Below are positions 1 to 10,733 of a stretch of DNA of 64,000 bases, piece after piece; within the stretch, counting starts at the first letter, position 1, and each line of letters begins with the position of its first letter. Under the pieces are notes generated by a model. That model was not told where the DNA came from. It searched no databases and worked only from the letters and a program-made list of their open reading frames with translations. The position numbers were made by a program, and so were the translations under genes. The stretch is from Cheilinus undulatus (Eukaryota > Chordata > Actinopteri > Labriformes > Labridae). Location of the stretch: positions 48,341,698-48,405,697 of the forward strand of contig NC_054879.1 of assembly GCF_018320785.1 (NCBI RefSeq). The letters are read 5' to 3'.

Positions 1-1
1 T

Positions 2-73
2 GCCCTGGAGAAGGATTACGAAGAGGTCGGGATCGACTCTTTTGAAGAAGATGAAGAAGGGGAGGAGTATTAG
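2..73 (+). CDS. Alpha-tubulin, C-terminal end of last exon (partial)
   Basis: The first 23 codons read ALEKDYEEVGIDSFEEDEEG followed by EEY and a TAG stop. This is the acidic C-terminal tail of alpha-tubulin, the microtubule subunit. The ALEKDYEEVG stretch is nearly invariant in the family. The tail ends in EEY, so the protein can be detyrosinated. The tail resembles the TUBA4A and TUBA8 type (GIDS, DSFEE) more than TUBA1 or TUBA3, but too few residues are visible to name the paralogue. The rest of the gene lies left of the window. Human TUBA4A and ABCA12 both lie on 2q35, so a tuba4-like identity would fit the neighbourhood; that is inference. Confidence 0.95.
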   Translation, partial: ALEKDYEEVGIDSFEEDEEGEEY

Positions 74-206
74 ACAGGCTGGGCTTTCATTTGAGTGCCA
101 ACAGGAACTTAACTGTCTATTTATTCAACAGATCATGCTGAAATAATAGATCATATTTAGCATTTTAGTTTCAATTCTAAAATATTTGTTTTTATTTTCC
201 TTTTTG

Positions 207-212
207 AATAAA
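207..212 (+). terminator. Poly(A) signal AATAAA of the tubulin gene (proximal)
   Basis: An AATAAA hexamer lies about 135 bases after the tubulin stop in an AT-rich 3' UTR. Confidence 0.55.
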
Positions 213-364
213 AAAATGTCTACCTACCAGCTGAGGTCTGGAGGTTGTATCTTGTGCCATCAGATTTTATGTCAGGTTATTATGGATAATTGATTTGTTG
301 GATCAAAGAGACAAAATATTTCACAATTACTTGATTTTTCCAAGTTGGAGAACTGTTGTTGTTT

Positions 365-370
365 AATAAA
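365..370 (+). terminator. Poly(A) signal AATAAA of the tubulin gene (distal candidate)
   Basis: A second AATAAA is followed within about 35 bases by a T/GT-rich stretch (TTTTTGTCTCTG), the usual downstream element, so this may be the main or an alternative cleavage signal. Nothing else is evident between 74 and 460. Confidence 0.4.
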
Positions 371-571
371 ACGTTCTTCAATGATTATACTTTTTGTCTC
401 TGTTCTATTTGGCATAAATCTTATAAAACCTGTTGGATTTTAAGTTGTTTTCTTTCAGGTTAAGGTCCATGCAACAGACAACACAAACCCAGGGGCCACA
501 ATCAGCTATCGAACGAAATACTTAGAAGTGTTTAATTTCATTCAACAATGCCACAGAACTACATGAGTACT

Positions 572-642
572 GGGCTGATAGCTCAGTGGGATATACCACT
601 GACTTTGGTCTGGGAGATCCATGGTTCAAGACCCAGTCAGTA
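572..642 (+). mobile_element. tRNA-derived SINE head
   Basis: The stretch has a Pol III type 2 promoter: an A box (TAGCTCAGTGGGA, 579-591) and a B box (GGTTCAAGACC, 623-633) spaced as in a tRNA. The first bases, GGGCTGATAGCTCAGTGG, look like a tRNA 5' half. No good acceptor stem closes, so it is a SINE head or tRNA pseudogene rather than a working tRNA. It is followed by about 200 bases resembling 9735-9890, probably the body or a neighbouring repeat. Confidence 0.6.
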
Positions 643-899
643 CAGAATCAGTGTCCAGTCTGGGCCCTTAAGTCCTGGAACACCTGCTCACCTGTATGTA
701 TGTTGCTTTGGTGAAGGGAGAGCTTTCTGGGGCCCAGCTAAGACCAGAGGCCCCGGAGAGCTCTAATCATGGTCCGCTGTAAGGTGGAGTTGTGATATCT
801 TATTAATTTACATGAATAATAGCCACTCTTACCAAAACAACAAATATATTTATGTTTATTTTTTTAAGCTATAGTATAGCCTTCTTAAAAATGTAAACC

Positions 900-1400
900 C
901 TCTTTTTTTAACACATTAGATAGGTTAAAAGTGGCAAAACTTGGTCAAAACAGGCAAAAATAGGCAGAAAGTTGCACATATTGGTAAGAAGTGGCGAAAG
1001 CAGGCAGATACAGTGGCTAAAAGGAAAAAGAATTAGCACAAATTAATTTAAAAAGACAGAATGGATCAAAAGATGTAAAAAAAAAAGGTGTAAGAGAGGT
1101 AAAGTAGGTGGAAAAGGGCAAAAATTGGTTTAAAGTTGGAGAAGAATATTACAAAAATGAAAAAATTGATTGTGATGTGTCAAAATGTGCATTAAAAGGC
1201 AGCAAGTGCCAGAAAGGGTTAACGGGGGAAAATGGGCATAGATAGTGGTGAAAATCGGTTAAAGGTGCAGATTTCTATTTAAAGTGGCCAGAATAGGGCA
1301 GAAAAGGAGGATCATTAGGAATAAAGTGTGGTTAACAGAGGCAAAAGATGGGCAGAAAGGGGTAAAAATAAGTCAGAAGTGGGGATAAAAGTGTGCAAAA
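900..1400. repeat. Degenerate GTGGCAAAA-type filler repeat
   Basis: The region is an irregular run of short, diverged copies of a purine-rich motif near GTGGCAAAAATGGG, separated by AAAG or TTAAA. No gene is seen. The same material fills several transposons elsewhere in the window. The boundaries are approximate. Confidence 0.6.
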
Positions 1401-1540
1401 TTGACGAATAGTTGTACAGAGACAAACATTAATGCTACTGATCCTACACACTTCCACTGACACCATAAATCCACCTGAGGAGGGCCCATTGCCTGGGTTT
1501 GTCAGGCCCAGCAGCATCTGTGGACAGGCCTGATTATAAT

Positions 1541-2518
1541 CAGTGATACTCAACCTGTGGCTCTGGAGCCACATGTGGCGCTTTTGTGATGATTTGTGGC
1601 TCTTTTACATCTTCACTGAAACATTGTTCCCCTTTTTGCAACTTCTTTTTGACACTTTTATCCTGCTTTTTGTAATTTTTGCCCCTTTTTTGCCACTTTT
1701 CACCCATTTAAGCTGCCTTTTGCAATCAAATGCCCCCTATTTCCCATTTTGCTACTCTTTGATGTGTTTTGCCCATTTTTCCACCTTTTTGCTGTTTTTT
1801 GCCCATTTTAGTCACTTTTCACTCATTTTTTGCCAAGTTTTGCCACTTTTAGCCCATTTTTTTAACCACTTCTTTTTGTCACTTTTACTCATTTTTGACA
1901 CTTTTATCCTGCTTTTTGCATTTTTTCCCTTTTTTTTCCCATTTCAGCCACTTTTCACTCATTGAAGTCGCCTTTTGCAATTAAATTCCACTTAATTCCT
2001 ATTTTTCCACCTTTTTTCCCTGATTTTTGCCCATTTTTGTCACTTTTACTCATTTTTTGCCACAGTTTTTGCCATTTTTGGACCATTTTTGCCATCTGTA
2101 ATTCTTTTTTTGCCACTTCTCACCCATATTTGCCCTTTTTTGCCACTTTTTCCCTGATTTTTGCTACTTTTCCCTTAGTGTTTGCCCCTTTTTGCCTATT
2201 TTGCCACTTCTCACCCATTTAAGCTGCCTTTTGCAATTAAATGCCACTTTTTGCCGATTATCCTACCTTTTTTCTGATTTTTGCCACTTTCTGACAATTT
2301 TTTCCACCTTTAACTTAATCTCTGATCACTTCCTACCCATTTTTGCTGTATTCTGCCCTTTTTTGCCACTTTTCTCCCAGAGTTTGCTGCTTTTTTTTTA
2401 ACCCCTTTTGCCATCTTTAACTTTTTTAATTGCCACTTTTCACCTCTTAGATTGTGACTCTTGCAAATGTATTTTTCAACAGTTTGGCTGTTTGGTGGAG
2501 CAGGGTTGAGTAACACTG
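1541..2518 (-). mobile_element. hAT-like non-autonomous DNA transposon
   Basis: The terminal inverted repeats are CAGTGATACTCAACC at the left and GGTTGAGTAACACTG at the right. The 978-bp interior is almost entirely diverged copies of TTTTGCCACTTTT and CCCATTTTTGCC, i.e. the filler motif in reverse orientation. The element belongs to the same family as 10734-11783 and the fragment at 54119. The right end carries the AGAGCCACAATC-type block seen, in the opposite orientation, at the left of the other copies. No convincing 8-bp target duplication remains. The small ORFs here are low-complexity by-products. Confidence 0.7.
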
Positions 2519-2834
2519 CTGTAAACCACCCATGGTCCTTGGTGTTGTGAAGTTTGGGAGCTCTGTCTTGAAGAACCAGGTTCTCTGCTATGCTCTGAAG
2601 ACTTCAGCCACTGAACTGTGAATTCTCTGCTTGCATTAAATGCAGACTTTCTACTCCCCTTTGCATGCTCTGCCCTCCCCACACCACACCACAGTGATGG
2701 GTCCTTCCTTAGTGCTGTCAGACACAGAACTGAATCTTTAGACAAAGGACGGGACAGGGAGAACCTTGTTCCTCATGTATCCACTCCTACCTACCTTAAT
2801 GCGAAGTCCGCTCTGCTCTGTCATAAACGGCCCT

Positions 2835-2856
2835 ACAGCGACCCCTGCTGGCGGCG
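2835..2856 (-). promoter_or_regulatory. CTCF-like motif upstream of dhdh
   Basis: Read on the minus strand the site is CCGCCAGCAGGGGTCGCT, one mismatch from the common CTCF core CCAGCAGGGGGCGCT. It lies about 105 bases upstream of the dhdh start codon, where a promoter is expected. Similar strings are common in fish repeats, so the call is tentative. Confidence 0.3.
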
Positions 2857-2960
2857 GTCGAGTTATCAGGAGGATTTTAGGAGGACAAAGAGCAACAGAG
2901 TTGTGTAACTCAGCGACTGCACCCCATTCTGAGGTAAACTCTCAGCTACAGCGGGTTAAA

Positions 2961-5900
2961 ATGGCCACACGCTGGGGAATATGTAGTGCAGGTAAAATTA
3001 GTCATGACTTCTTGGTTGCTTTACGAACCCTTGCTCCAGAAGACCACGAGGTAAGGCTATGAACGGCACTTCTGCTGATGCGCATGTGTGAAATGTGTGG
3101 ATATGTTGTGTTCTAGTCAGACTTCTCGTTCTTGCTTTTGTAAGCTCTTGCTGACGCTGACATAAAGCCATGAAGCTGTACAGACTGAGATATTATTAAC
3201 TGCATTAGTAAATCTCCTCGGATGGTTTGTTTCTGCAGCAGATTGATGCTACGTTTGATAGATATGCATATTAAATCACAGTTACAGGACATAACCATTC
3301 CTCTTCAGGTAGTGGCTGTTGCAGCGAGGGAGCTGCAGCATGCTGAAGAATTTGCCAGAAAGCACAAAATCCCTGTAGCATATGGAAGTTATGAAGAGTT
3401 GGCCAAAGATCCAAACGTTGGTGGGTCCCTTTATAACCTTTGACTTTATAAGAGCCAGCAAGCTTCAAGCATGAACTTCTCATGAAGGGAATATGTGCCT
3501 AAACTTTAACCCTCTCTGTCTAGATGTGGTTTACGTTGGCACCGTCCATCCTCACCACCTGACTAGTGGCAAGCTCTTCATGAAGGCCAAGAAGAGCGTG
3601 CTGATAGAGAAGCCACTGGCCATGAATCTGAGGGAGGTGCAGGAGCTGCTATCTGCAGCCAGAGACAATAATGTCTTCCTAATGGAGGTAGATGGATTTC
3701 ATCCTTCTACGTTTTATTGACTGTGCATAAACTAAATCAGAGGTTCTCAACCGTGGGGTCGGGACCCCATTGGAGGTCGCGAGACACTGAGAGGGGGGTC
3801 ATTAGCTGCTTTAAAAAACTAAGAATATTTTTTAAAATTACACTCTTGCCACTTTACACCAAATCTAACAAATTTTAGCCCCTTTTCGTCACTTTTTAAC
3901 ACTAATTTTGAAAATATTTGCACATTTTTTCCACTTAAAACCCATTTCTGTCAATTTTATACCTTTTCCACCACTTTTTTCTGCCTGTTTTTGTCTCTTG
4001 TTCTTGCCAATTTCTGCCTATGGTTGACCCATTGTTGCCTCTTTTAACCACTTTTTGCACCCCTTTTTGCCCATTTTACCACAGTTATCCCATTTTTACC
4101 AGTTTGTATCAATTTTTCATCCCAGTCCACCTTTTTTCCCCAATTTCTTGCACTTTAAAGACATTTAAGCCACTTTTTTAATCCCCTTTTAACACTTTTT
4201 GTGCCCATTTTTGTCAGTTTAATCCATTTTGTTTTATTTCCACTTTTAACCCATTTATGTTCCTTAAAAATACAATTTCAACACCTATTTCACAATTTTT
4301 CCCATTATTAACTAATTTTGGCAGTTTTTCACCCATTTTAAATGTTTTTAACAGAAGTTGCTTTCATTTTTAGCAGGCTATTTACTGCACAAATGAATAG
4401 ATAGAAATATTTGTTCCTTTGTTTTGAGTGGTTATTATTCAGGTTAAATATTAAATATGGTTTTCACAGCTTAACTTCACATGGTTTCTGATCTCCATGG
4501 ACCCCAGTTAGGCTGGGTCCCAGAAACCTCCCCCTCTATCCCCCTTATGGACGGCCTTGTCTCCACATGACTGTTCTAGTCTGTTCATGGCTTTCAACCA
4601 CCTTCAGGTACAGTGGGGTCCCCGGTCTCTGACACCTTTATTTTGGGGATCCCCGTTCTCTGACACCTTTATTATGGGGGTCCCCGGTCTCTGACACCTG
4701 TATTTTGGGGGTCCCTGGTCTCTGACACCTGTATTTCAGGGATCCCCGTTCTCGGACACCTTTATTATGGGGGTCCCCGGTCCCTGACACCTTTATTATG
4801 GGGATCCCCGGTCTCTGACACCTTTATTATGGGGGTCCCTGGTCTCTGACACCTTTATTATGGGGGTCCCCGGTCTCTGACACCTTCATTTTGGGGGTCC
4901 CCGGTCTCTGACAACTTTATTTTGGGGGTCCCCGGTCTCTGACACCTTTATTATGGGGGTCCCCGGTCTCTGACACCTGTATTTTGGGGGTCCCCGGTCT
5001 CTGATACCTGTATTTTGGGGGTCCCCGGTCTCTGACACCTTTATTATGGGGGTCCCCGGTCTCTGACACCTTTATTTTGGGGGTCCCTGGTCTCTGACAC
5101 CTTTATTATGGGGGTCCCTGGTCTCTGACACCTTTATTATGGGGATCCCCGGTCTCTGACACCTGTATTTTGGGGATCCCCGGTCTCTGACACCTTTATT
5201 ATGGGGGTCCCCGGTCTCTGACACCTTTATTATGGGGGTCCCTGGTCTCTGACACCTTTATTTTGGGGGTCCCCGGTCTCTGACACCTTTATTTTGGGGG
5301 TCCCCGGTCTCTGACACCTTTATTATGGGGGTCCCCTGTCTCTGACACCTTTATTTTGGGGGTCCCCGGTCTCTGACACCTTTATTTTGGGGGTCCCCGG
5401 TCTCTGACACCTTTATTTTGGGGGTCCCCGGTCTCTGACACCTTTATTATGGGGGTTCCCCGTTCTCTGACACCTTTATTATGGGGGTCCCCGGTCTCTG
5501 ACACCTTTATTATGGGGGTCCCCGGTCTCTGACACCTGTATTTTGGGGGTCCCCGGTCTCTGACACCTGTATTTTGGGGATCCCCGGTCTCTGACACCTT
5601 TATTTTGGGGGTCCCCGGTCTCTGACACCTGTATTTTGGGGATCCCCGGTCTCTGACACCTTTATTTTGGGGGTCCCCGGTCTCTGACACCTGTATTTTG
5701 GGGATCCCCGGTCTCTGACACCTTTATTTTGGGGGTCCCCAGTCTCTGACACCTCTATTTTGGGGGTCGCGGGCTGAAAAGGTTGAGAACCTCTGATCTA
5801 AATCACAGGTGTCAAACTCAGGGCCCCGGGGCCAAATCCGGCCTGTGGAACAGTTAAATCCATATAAAAGTATAAAAATGTGAACTTATCCTGATGATTT

Positions 5901-8552
5901 TAGATTTCCTTGTTAAGTAGTAAATCTGAAAAGGTAAGGAGTAAAAATATTTAGATAAGAAGTCAGGAATGTGGGAAAAGAAACTAATTTGTGTTTTAAT
6001 TTCACGTTTTCAATTTTGCGTCTCACAATTAGGACTCAAACTGAGAATTTTGACTTTTAATTTCATACTTGGAGCATTTCAACTCATAATTCTGACTTCT
6101 CATTTAATATTTTGAGCTTTATGATTCATAATTCAAAATTTTAAGAGATATTTTGACCTTTTTAACCAATTATTTTGTATTTTACCTCATATTTTCAACT
6201 TTGACCTTTTAGACTCACAATTTAAAATTCTGAATCATATTTTGACTTTAAATTTCATGATCAGAGCTTTTATTTCATATTTGGATCTTTTAAACTCGTG
6301 ATTTTTTTCTTTCTTTCTAATATATTTGCCTTTAAAAACATTATTTTTTAATCTCAATTTCATGTTTGACCTTTTTGAACTAATAAATTTACTCTTCTCA
6401 GATTGTGAGCCTTTAAACTTTTCTTTTTAACTTTCTAAACGTCAGAATCATTTGTCATCGGTGCTAAGTTTATTTTATATTTTATTACTGGTGAAACAAG
6501 GTTGACAGTTAGGCGACCCTGTTAGGCCCTCAGGTTAGTCCTGAATCCAGAATCCGACCCCTGCTGTGATCTAGTTTGACACCCCTGATCTAAATCTTCT
6601 GGGTTTCCTCTCAGGCAGTTTGGACACGATTCTTTCCCGTGTCCCTTGAAGTAAAGAGACGTCTGAGCCAGGGTGAGGTGGGGGAGGTTCAGATGGTGAG
6701 GGCTGATCTGGGGGCCCCTCTCACCCACATCCCTCGCATGGTTGAGAAAGAGTTAGGAGGGGGGGCTCTGCTGGACCTGGGTGTCTACTCTCTGCAGTTT
6801 GTCCTCATGGTTTTCAACGGAGAGAGGCCAGAGTCCATCCAGGCCACTGGACACTGCATTGACACAGGTGATTGTTTCCAGTGTTTACCACCGTGAGTGT
6901 TTTATCCATGACTAGTCGTCTTATTTCACGGGATTATAGCAGTGATTATGTTTGTGTTTTGCATTAAAACATGTCCATCTTTGTTACAGCAGTATCTACG
7001 TCTTTTGTCCAGGTGTTGATGGAACCGTTGTTCTGGTCCTGAGGTTCTCAGGGAACAGATTGGCTGTCTGCACTTGTTCTATCACCATGGTGATGGCCTG
7101 TGACGCTGTCGTCAATGGAACCAAAGGCAGCATGATGGTGAACAGAGAGACATCTCCATCTAAGAGCAAATCATAAATACTAGCTGTAACGCTAATTTAA
7201 TCCAGTCTTAATCATTGATGGTCTAACCTTTGTGAACTTAATGTTTGAAAGTTCTCTTTAATATCTACAAAGTAGTCACAATCACAAATACAGCAGAGTA
7301 AATCCACATCTGAAGCTGCTGACCGCGCTAACGGGTTTTTAAATTCAAATACCAAATAAAACATCAGCTAACAGTGTAACAGATATTCTCGTTATGAATT
7401 TAACTCTTTCTGGGAGGTATTTCATTTAATTTCATTCATTTAACCTTTATTTAAGTCTCAAAAATCATTGAGGTTTCCTTCATTTACAATGATGTCGAGA
7501 TACAGACACAAAAAAACAGACCAAAAGAAGAATAATACTCGGTTAAAACAACCACATAATGAAGTGAAATGATTGAAGAGAAACTAAGATGCCAATCTTG
7601 AGTTTCCTCTAAATTGTTCCACATTTTAGGAGCATAAAAGCTAAAAGCAGATTTCCCAAATTCAGAGTAAACCCTCAGGACCTGCAGCATTAAACAGTCA
7701 GTAGATCGAGTGTTATGATGTCCAGTGGTCCAGGTCAGCATAGATGTTATATATGAAGAATTTACTTGCTGCTGATTTCCTCATCAGGTACCCGAGCACA
7801 TGTGGTGCCCCACAACCTTGAAGGTGAATAAGAAAGAGATGCAGTTCCCGCTGCCGGAGGTTTCCATGCCACTAAACTTCATCAACAGCACAGGTCTGAG
7901 ATATGAAGCTGAGGAGGTCCGCCGCTGTCTGCAGGAAGGTACGAGACACTGGAATGTTAAGATAAAACACTCGCGCATCGTTTATTTATTCATCCATGAT
8001 GCATTCCTGTGTACTAATTTATGATACTGAGTATTTAGATCAGGGGTGTCAAACTCAACCACAGCAGGGGCCAGATTCTGGATTCAGGTCTAACCTGAGG
8101 GCCTAACAGGGTCACCTTTTAAACCAGAAACTGTCAACCTCCTTTCACCAGAAATAAAATATGAAAAAGAAACTAAAGCACGGACGATGAATGATTTTAA
8201 AATTTAAAAGAAATTTTAAAAAAAAGTTTAAAGGCATAAATTCTGGGAAAAGTAAAATTTATTAGTCCATGGGGGTCAAAATCATGAAATGTAAAGTCAA
8301 AATGTGATTTCAGTTTTTAAATGGAGGGTCTGAAACAGGGGTGTCAAACTCAAGGCCTGGGGGCCAAATCCGGCCCGTGGAACCATGTGACTCCATGCAT
8401 TCTGAGATTTTCTGTTTTTGTGTGTTTTTTTAATCTTAGGACTGAAGGAGAGTCCAGGGATGCCGTGGTCTCACTCCAGCCTGATCGCGGAAATTATAGA
8501 CGAGGCCAGAAGACAACTGGGAGTGACGTACGACCAAGACCACATTCAGTGA
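2961..8552 (+). CDS. dhdh: Dimeric dihydrodiol dehydrogenase / D-xylose 1-dehydrogenase, complete, 7 exons
   Basis: Join 2961-3050, 3309-3420, 3524-3687, 6615-6867, 7013-7137, 7788-7938, 8440-8552: 1008 bases, 335 aa (human DHDH 334), all introns GT-AG and all phases consistent. The enzyme belongs to the Gfo/Idh/MocA family and oxidises trans-dihydrodiols and D-xylose with NADP+ in the cytosol. An N-terminal Rossmann segment (GICSAG, residues 6-11) leads to the EKP motif at 96-98, where Lys97 matches the known catalytic lysine. [11 protein letters not shown] places Tyr180 at the known catalytic tyrosine. The C-terminal sheet contains the conserved SGTKG-like segment (here NGTKGSMM). The start ATG opens [11 protein letters not shown], the normal family N terminus. 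No frameshift is seen. Intron 3 (2.9 kb) is swollen by two transposons. The neighbours are unrelated in function. Confidence 0.95.
3738..5795 (+). mobile_element. hAT-like non-autonomous transposon carrying a 31-bp minisatellite (dhdh intron 3)
   Basis: The ends are CAGAGGTTCTCAACC (from 3738) and GGTTGAGAACCTCTG (to 5795), perfect 15-bp inverted repeats of the Charlie-type hAT pattern. The flanking 8-mers AACTAAAT and ATCTAAAT match at 7 of 8 positions. The interior has filler of the TTTTGCCACTTT kind (3835-4370), a block shared with 18509-19839 (about 4380-4615), and then the minisatellite. No transposase is visible. Confidence 0.85.
4613..5765 (+). repeat. 31-bp minisatellite, about 37 copies
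   Basis: The unit reads TCTCTGACACCTTTATTTTG followed by GGGGTCCCCGG. Variants swap TTTATTATG or CTGTATTTTG, and GGATCC for GGGTCC. The array makes up more than half of the host transposon. A 102-aa minus-strand ORF inside it only reflects the repeat. Confidence 0.95.
5804..6587 (+). mobile_element. hAT-like non-autonomous transposon, CAGGGGTGTCAAACTC family (dhdh intron 3)
   Basis: The left end, CACAGGTGTCAAACTC, is a mutated form of CAGGGGTGTCAAACTC; the right end is GTTTGACACCCCTG. The 8-bp target duplication ATCTAAAT is perfect (5796-5803 and 6588-6595). The left duplication is also the right flank of the element at 3738-5795, so the two lie back to back. Just inside the ends are the blocks GGGCCAAATCCGGCC and AATCCGACCCCTGCTG. 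The AT-rich interior (GACTTTTAATTTCATA) recurs at 26160-26880 and 62830-63075. Confidence 0.85.
7484..7741 (-). pseudogene. Fragment of a non-LTR retrotransposon reverse-transcriptase ORF, C-terminal end
   Basis: On the minus strand the reading frame contains [20 protein letters not shown] followed by [15 protein letters not shown]. This is the pattern ([18 protein letters not shown]) found at the very C terminus of many vertebrate LINE ORF2 proteins. It lies in dhdh intron 5 and has neither RT catalytic motifs nor an endonuclease, so it is a dead 5'-truncated relic. The clade (L2, RTE or Rex) cannot be set from this much. Confidence 0.55.
8042..8390 (-). mobile_element. Remnants of CAGGGGTGTCAAACTC hAT elements (dhdh intron 6)
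   Basis: At 8042 there is an end in reverse orientation (CAGGGGTGTCAAACTC, then the AGCAGGGGCC block that sits at the right end of 5804-6587). At 8336 a second end in forward orientation runs on with GGGCCAAATCCGGCC. Neither has a partner, so these are two truncated or rearranged copies. Confidence 0.65.
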
Positions 8553-8894
8553 TATCTCAGCGACCACAGCAAGGGAGCAGGCCAAAACCTCAACATGCAG
8601 AATGATGGGATCATAATGTCAATGCTGTCTGAGCGTGTGCAATACAGTATCATCAATATTTGTTGCAGTAATAATTGTAATTGCTTCATCCAAAAAAAAC
8701 AAGTTTTTGTTGGCTGTGACAGCGAGCCAGAGCCATGAATATATTCAACTGTTCTGAATGAGTCCATGATCGGTCTGTGCTCGCCTCTGCGGTGTGACGT
8801 GTCACCATGTTTCCTCTGAGAAACAAAAACAGGTCATTGCAGTTATCAGTGGACCGGTTCATCGTGTATTCCCTCTTCATTAAGGAGTTTTTAT

Positions 8895-9060
8895 TGAACC
8901 ATTGAATTTGAATTTATTGAAGGATAGCCCTTTGAGATGCAGCATCTCATTTTCAAGGGCGTCCCAACACAAAGCAATACTTTTACCATAACCTATTCAT
9001 AAAAATCCCTTTTACACAAAACATTACACAAATGTACGCGCATTTCCAAGTATCATCACT
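8895..9060. repeat. Retroelement-like remnant downstream of dhdh
   Basis: The block GAATTTATTGAAGGATAGCC followed by a CATCTCATTTTC segment resembles the fish repeat segment also seen near 7433 and 44530 (CTTTATTTAA..TCATTGA). No ORF remains. No canonical AATAAA is evident between the dhdh stop and this remnant. Confidence 0.35.
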
Positions 9061-9406
9061 GGTTGATTTGTAGCTGAAAGACCTTTTAGAGCTGTGGTTC
9101 TCAGCCGGTCGGGCGTTAGAACCCACCCCCACCTCCTCTGGAGGAATAGTGACCCGGATTTTCAGAAAGGTTCCACTCCAGTTTTAGAGCTCAGAGTACT
9201 TTTGACTAAATTTAACATAAAGCCCAGATTTTAATGAAAACTAATGACTGATCTCATACTAGAAAACAGATACTGGTACAGGCAAATACACATGTACACC
9301 AGCTTCTCATAAATCTGCAAACTAATCATCCAGAATAAATGTATGTAATGAAAAAAGAGTTAGAAGTAGTACAAAATAATAGAATTAAAAGACGCATCAA
9401 AATGAA

Positions 9407-9704
9407 CCCTTTCATGCCTGATAACTCAAATAATAGCCAGAAAATCTGATTTTTTTGAAACTCACATGTTAATTTAACTTTCTACCAATATCCAAAAATG
9501 AAAAAATGCCATAAAATTTAGCATATATATATTTTTGTATCACATGTGATACATTAGGCATATTGGCAACTGATAATCCTCTGGAGGGCATATTTATCAT
9601 TTATCAGTGTATTTAAAATGTTTTAAGTAATTCATGGATCATGTTGATGAGATAGAGGTCTCATAAAAGTGTGTCTCAGATATGATACAATAGGCATTAA
9701 GGGG
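9407..9704. mobile_element. piggyBac-like MITE, 298 bp
   Basis: The ends are imperfect inverted repeats, CCCTTTCATGCCTG and CAATAGGCATTAAGGGG. The right flank is TTAA and the left is TGAA (one mutation), the tetranucleotide duplication of piggyBac elements. The interior is homologous along its length to 45395-45696. Confidence 0.75.
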
Positions 9705-9734
9705 TTAAATATTGAATTATAAAAATAGTAACCC

Positions 9735-10500
9735 TGTCCTGCAAGCCTGCCCACATGGGGGAAAAAGGGAGCGCTTTCTGGGCCCATGGAGGTCGGCAAA
9801 ATCATGGTCCAATGTAAAGTTCAGCTGTGATAACCATTTTTAAATGAATAATAACCGCTCTTATAGAAGCAACAAATATGTTTTTTTAGTATGTAGCCTT
9901 CTAAGAGCTAAGAACAGCGCATAATGTAACAAAAACAGGAAATAAAGACTCAATATAATAACTGGTTGTTACATTTTGTATCTGAATTTATTTTATAGCA
10001 AGCAAATATTCCTCTAGTTGAGTAATAATTTTACTACATTATAAAGTGAGTTGCTATTAAAGGATTAACATTGCAATTGCTTCACAGTAGAGTGTAGTTG
10101 GTACTAAAAACATACTTTCAATAGTTTTTAGTTGAATTTAAGGCCCTCAGTGTTCCCCCTCCTCCTCTGGGAATTAAACGGGCCAAAAATGTGGTGATAA
10201 GGGTTTAGAGTGGCAGAAAAGCTGGTAAAATGGAATCAAGCTGTGGCAAAAATGGGTTTAGAGTGGCTAAACTGGCAAAAATTTGAGAAAAATGTGAAAT
10301 GGGATTGAAATGTGGCAAAAATGTGTCGAAACGGTGGTGAAATTGTTTTTTTACAAGAAGCTAAATTTTAAAAGTGGCAAAAATGATGGAGAAAGGGTTT
10401 AAAATGTGTTTAAAATGGGTAAAAGTGTCACCAAGATGGTAAATGGGCAGAATTGTTCAAAATTGATTGAAAAAAGTGGCAACAATGACTCTCAGTTCAC
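9735..10500. repeat. Transposon remnant with filler repeat
   Basis: The stretch at 9735-9900 resembles 690-870 (GAGCGCTTTCTGGGCCC, then AATAATAACCGCTCTTA). From 10190 to 10480 it becomes the GTGGCAAAAATGGG filler. No gene and no clear ends are seen. Confidence 0.5.
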
Positions 10501-10564
10501 ACAGGTCAACTGTCGGCATCCGTAGAAGAGGAAACAGCGCCATCTGCCGGTCACAAAGGGAAAA

Positions 10565-10672
10565 GCTTACAGCACCTGGTATTCCCAGGCGGTCTCCCAT
10601 CCAAGTACCAACCAGGCCCGACCCTGCTTAGCTTCCAAGATCGGGCGAGTTCAGGGTGGTATGGCCGTAACC
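10565..10672 (-). pseudogene. 5S ribosomal RNA pseudogene
   Basis: The minus strand starts GGTTACGGCCATACCACCCT and ends GAATACCAGGTGCTGTAAGC followed by TTTT, the Pol III stop. It matches vertebrate 5S rRNA nearly end to end, including the internal control region core AAGCTAAGCAGGGTCGGGCC. It is about 108 bases instead of about 119: roughly ten bases are lost where CCCGATCTCGTCTGATCTCGG is expected and CCCGATCTTGG is found, removing part of helix III/loop. The first stem also has a mismatch. It is most likely a dispersed pseudogene. Confidence 0.88.
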
Positions 10673-10733
10673 GACTGATTCTGGTGCACGGAGGCCATTC
10701 AAAGATGTTTTTAGTCCTTCTAATATTCTAACG

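Noticed and set aside
572-642. A functional tRNA gene
   Set aside because: A and B boxes are present but no consistent acceptor stem or anticodon arm folds, and the sequence continues into repeat material.
1543-2516. Phe/Leu-rich ORFs as membrane proteins
   Set aside because: They are low-complexity readings of the TTTTGCCACTTTT filler. The same peptides appear wherever the filler occurs (10792-11507, 23238-23771, 54138-54515).
4613-5765. CRISPR-like array or repeated-peptide gene in the 31-bp repeat
   Set aside because: Units abut with no unique spacers, and the region is inside a DNA transposon in a eukaryotic intron.
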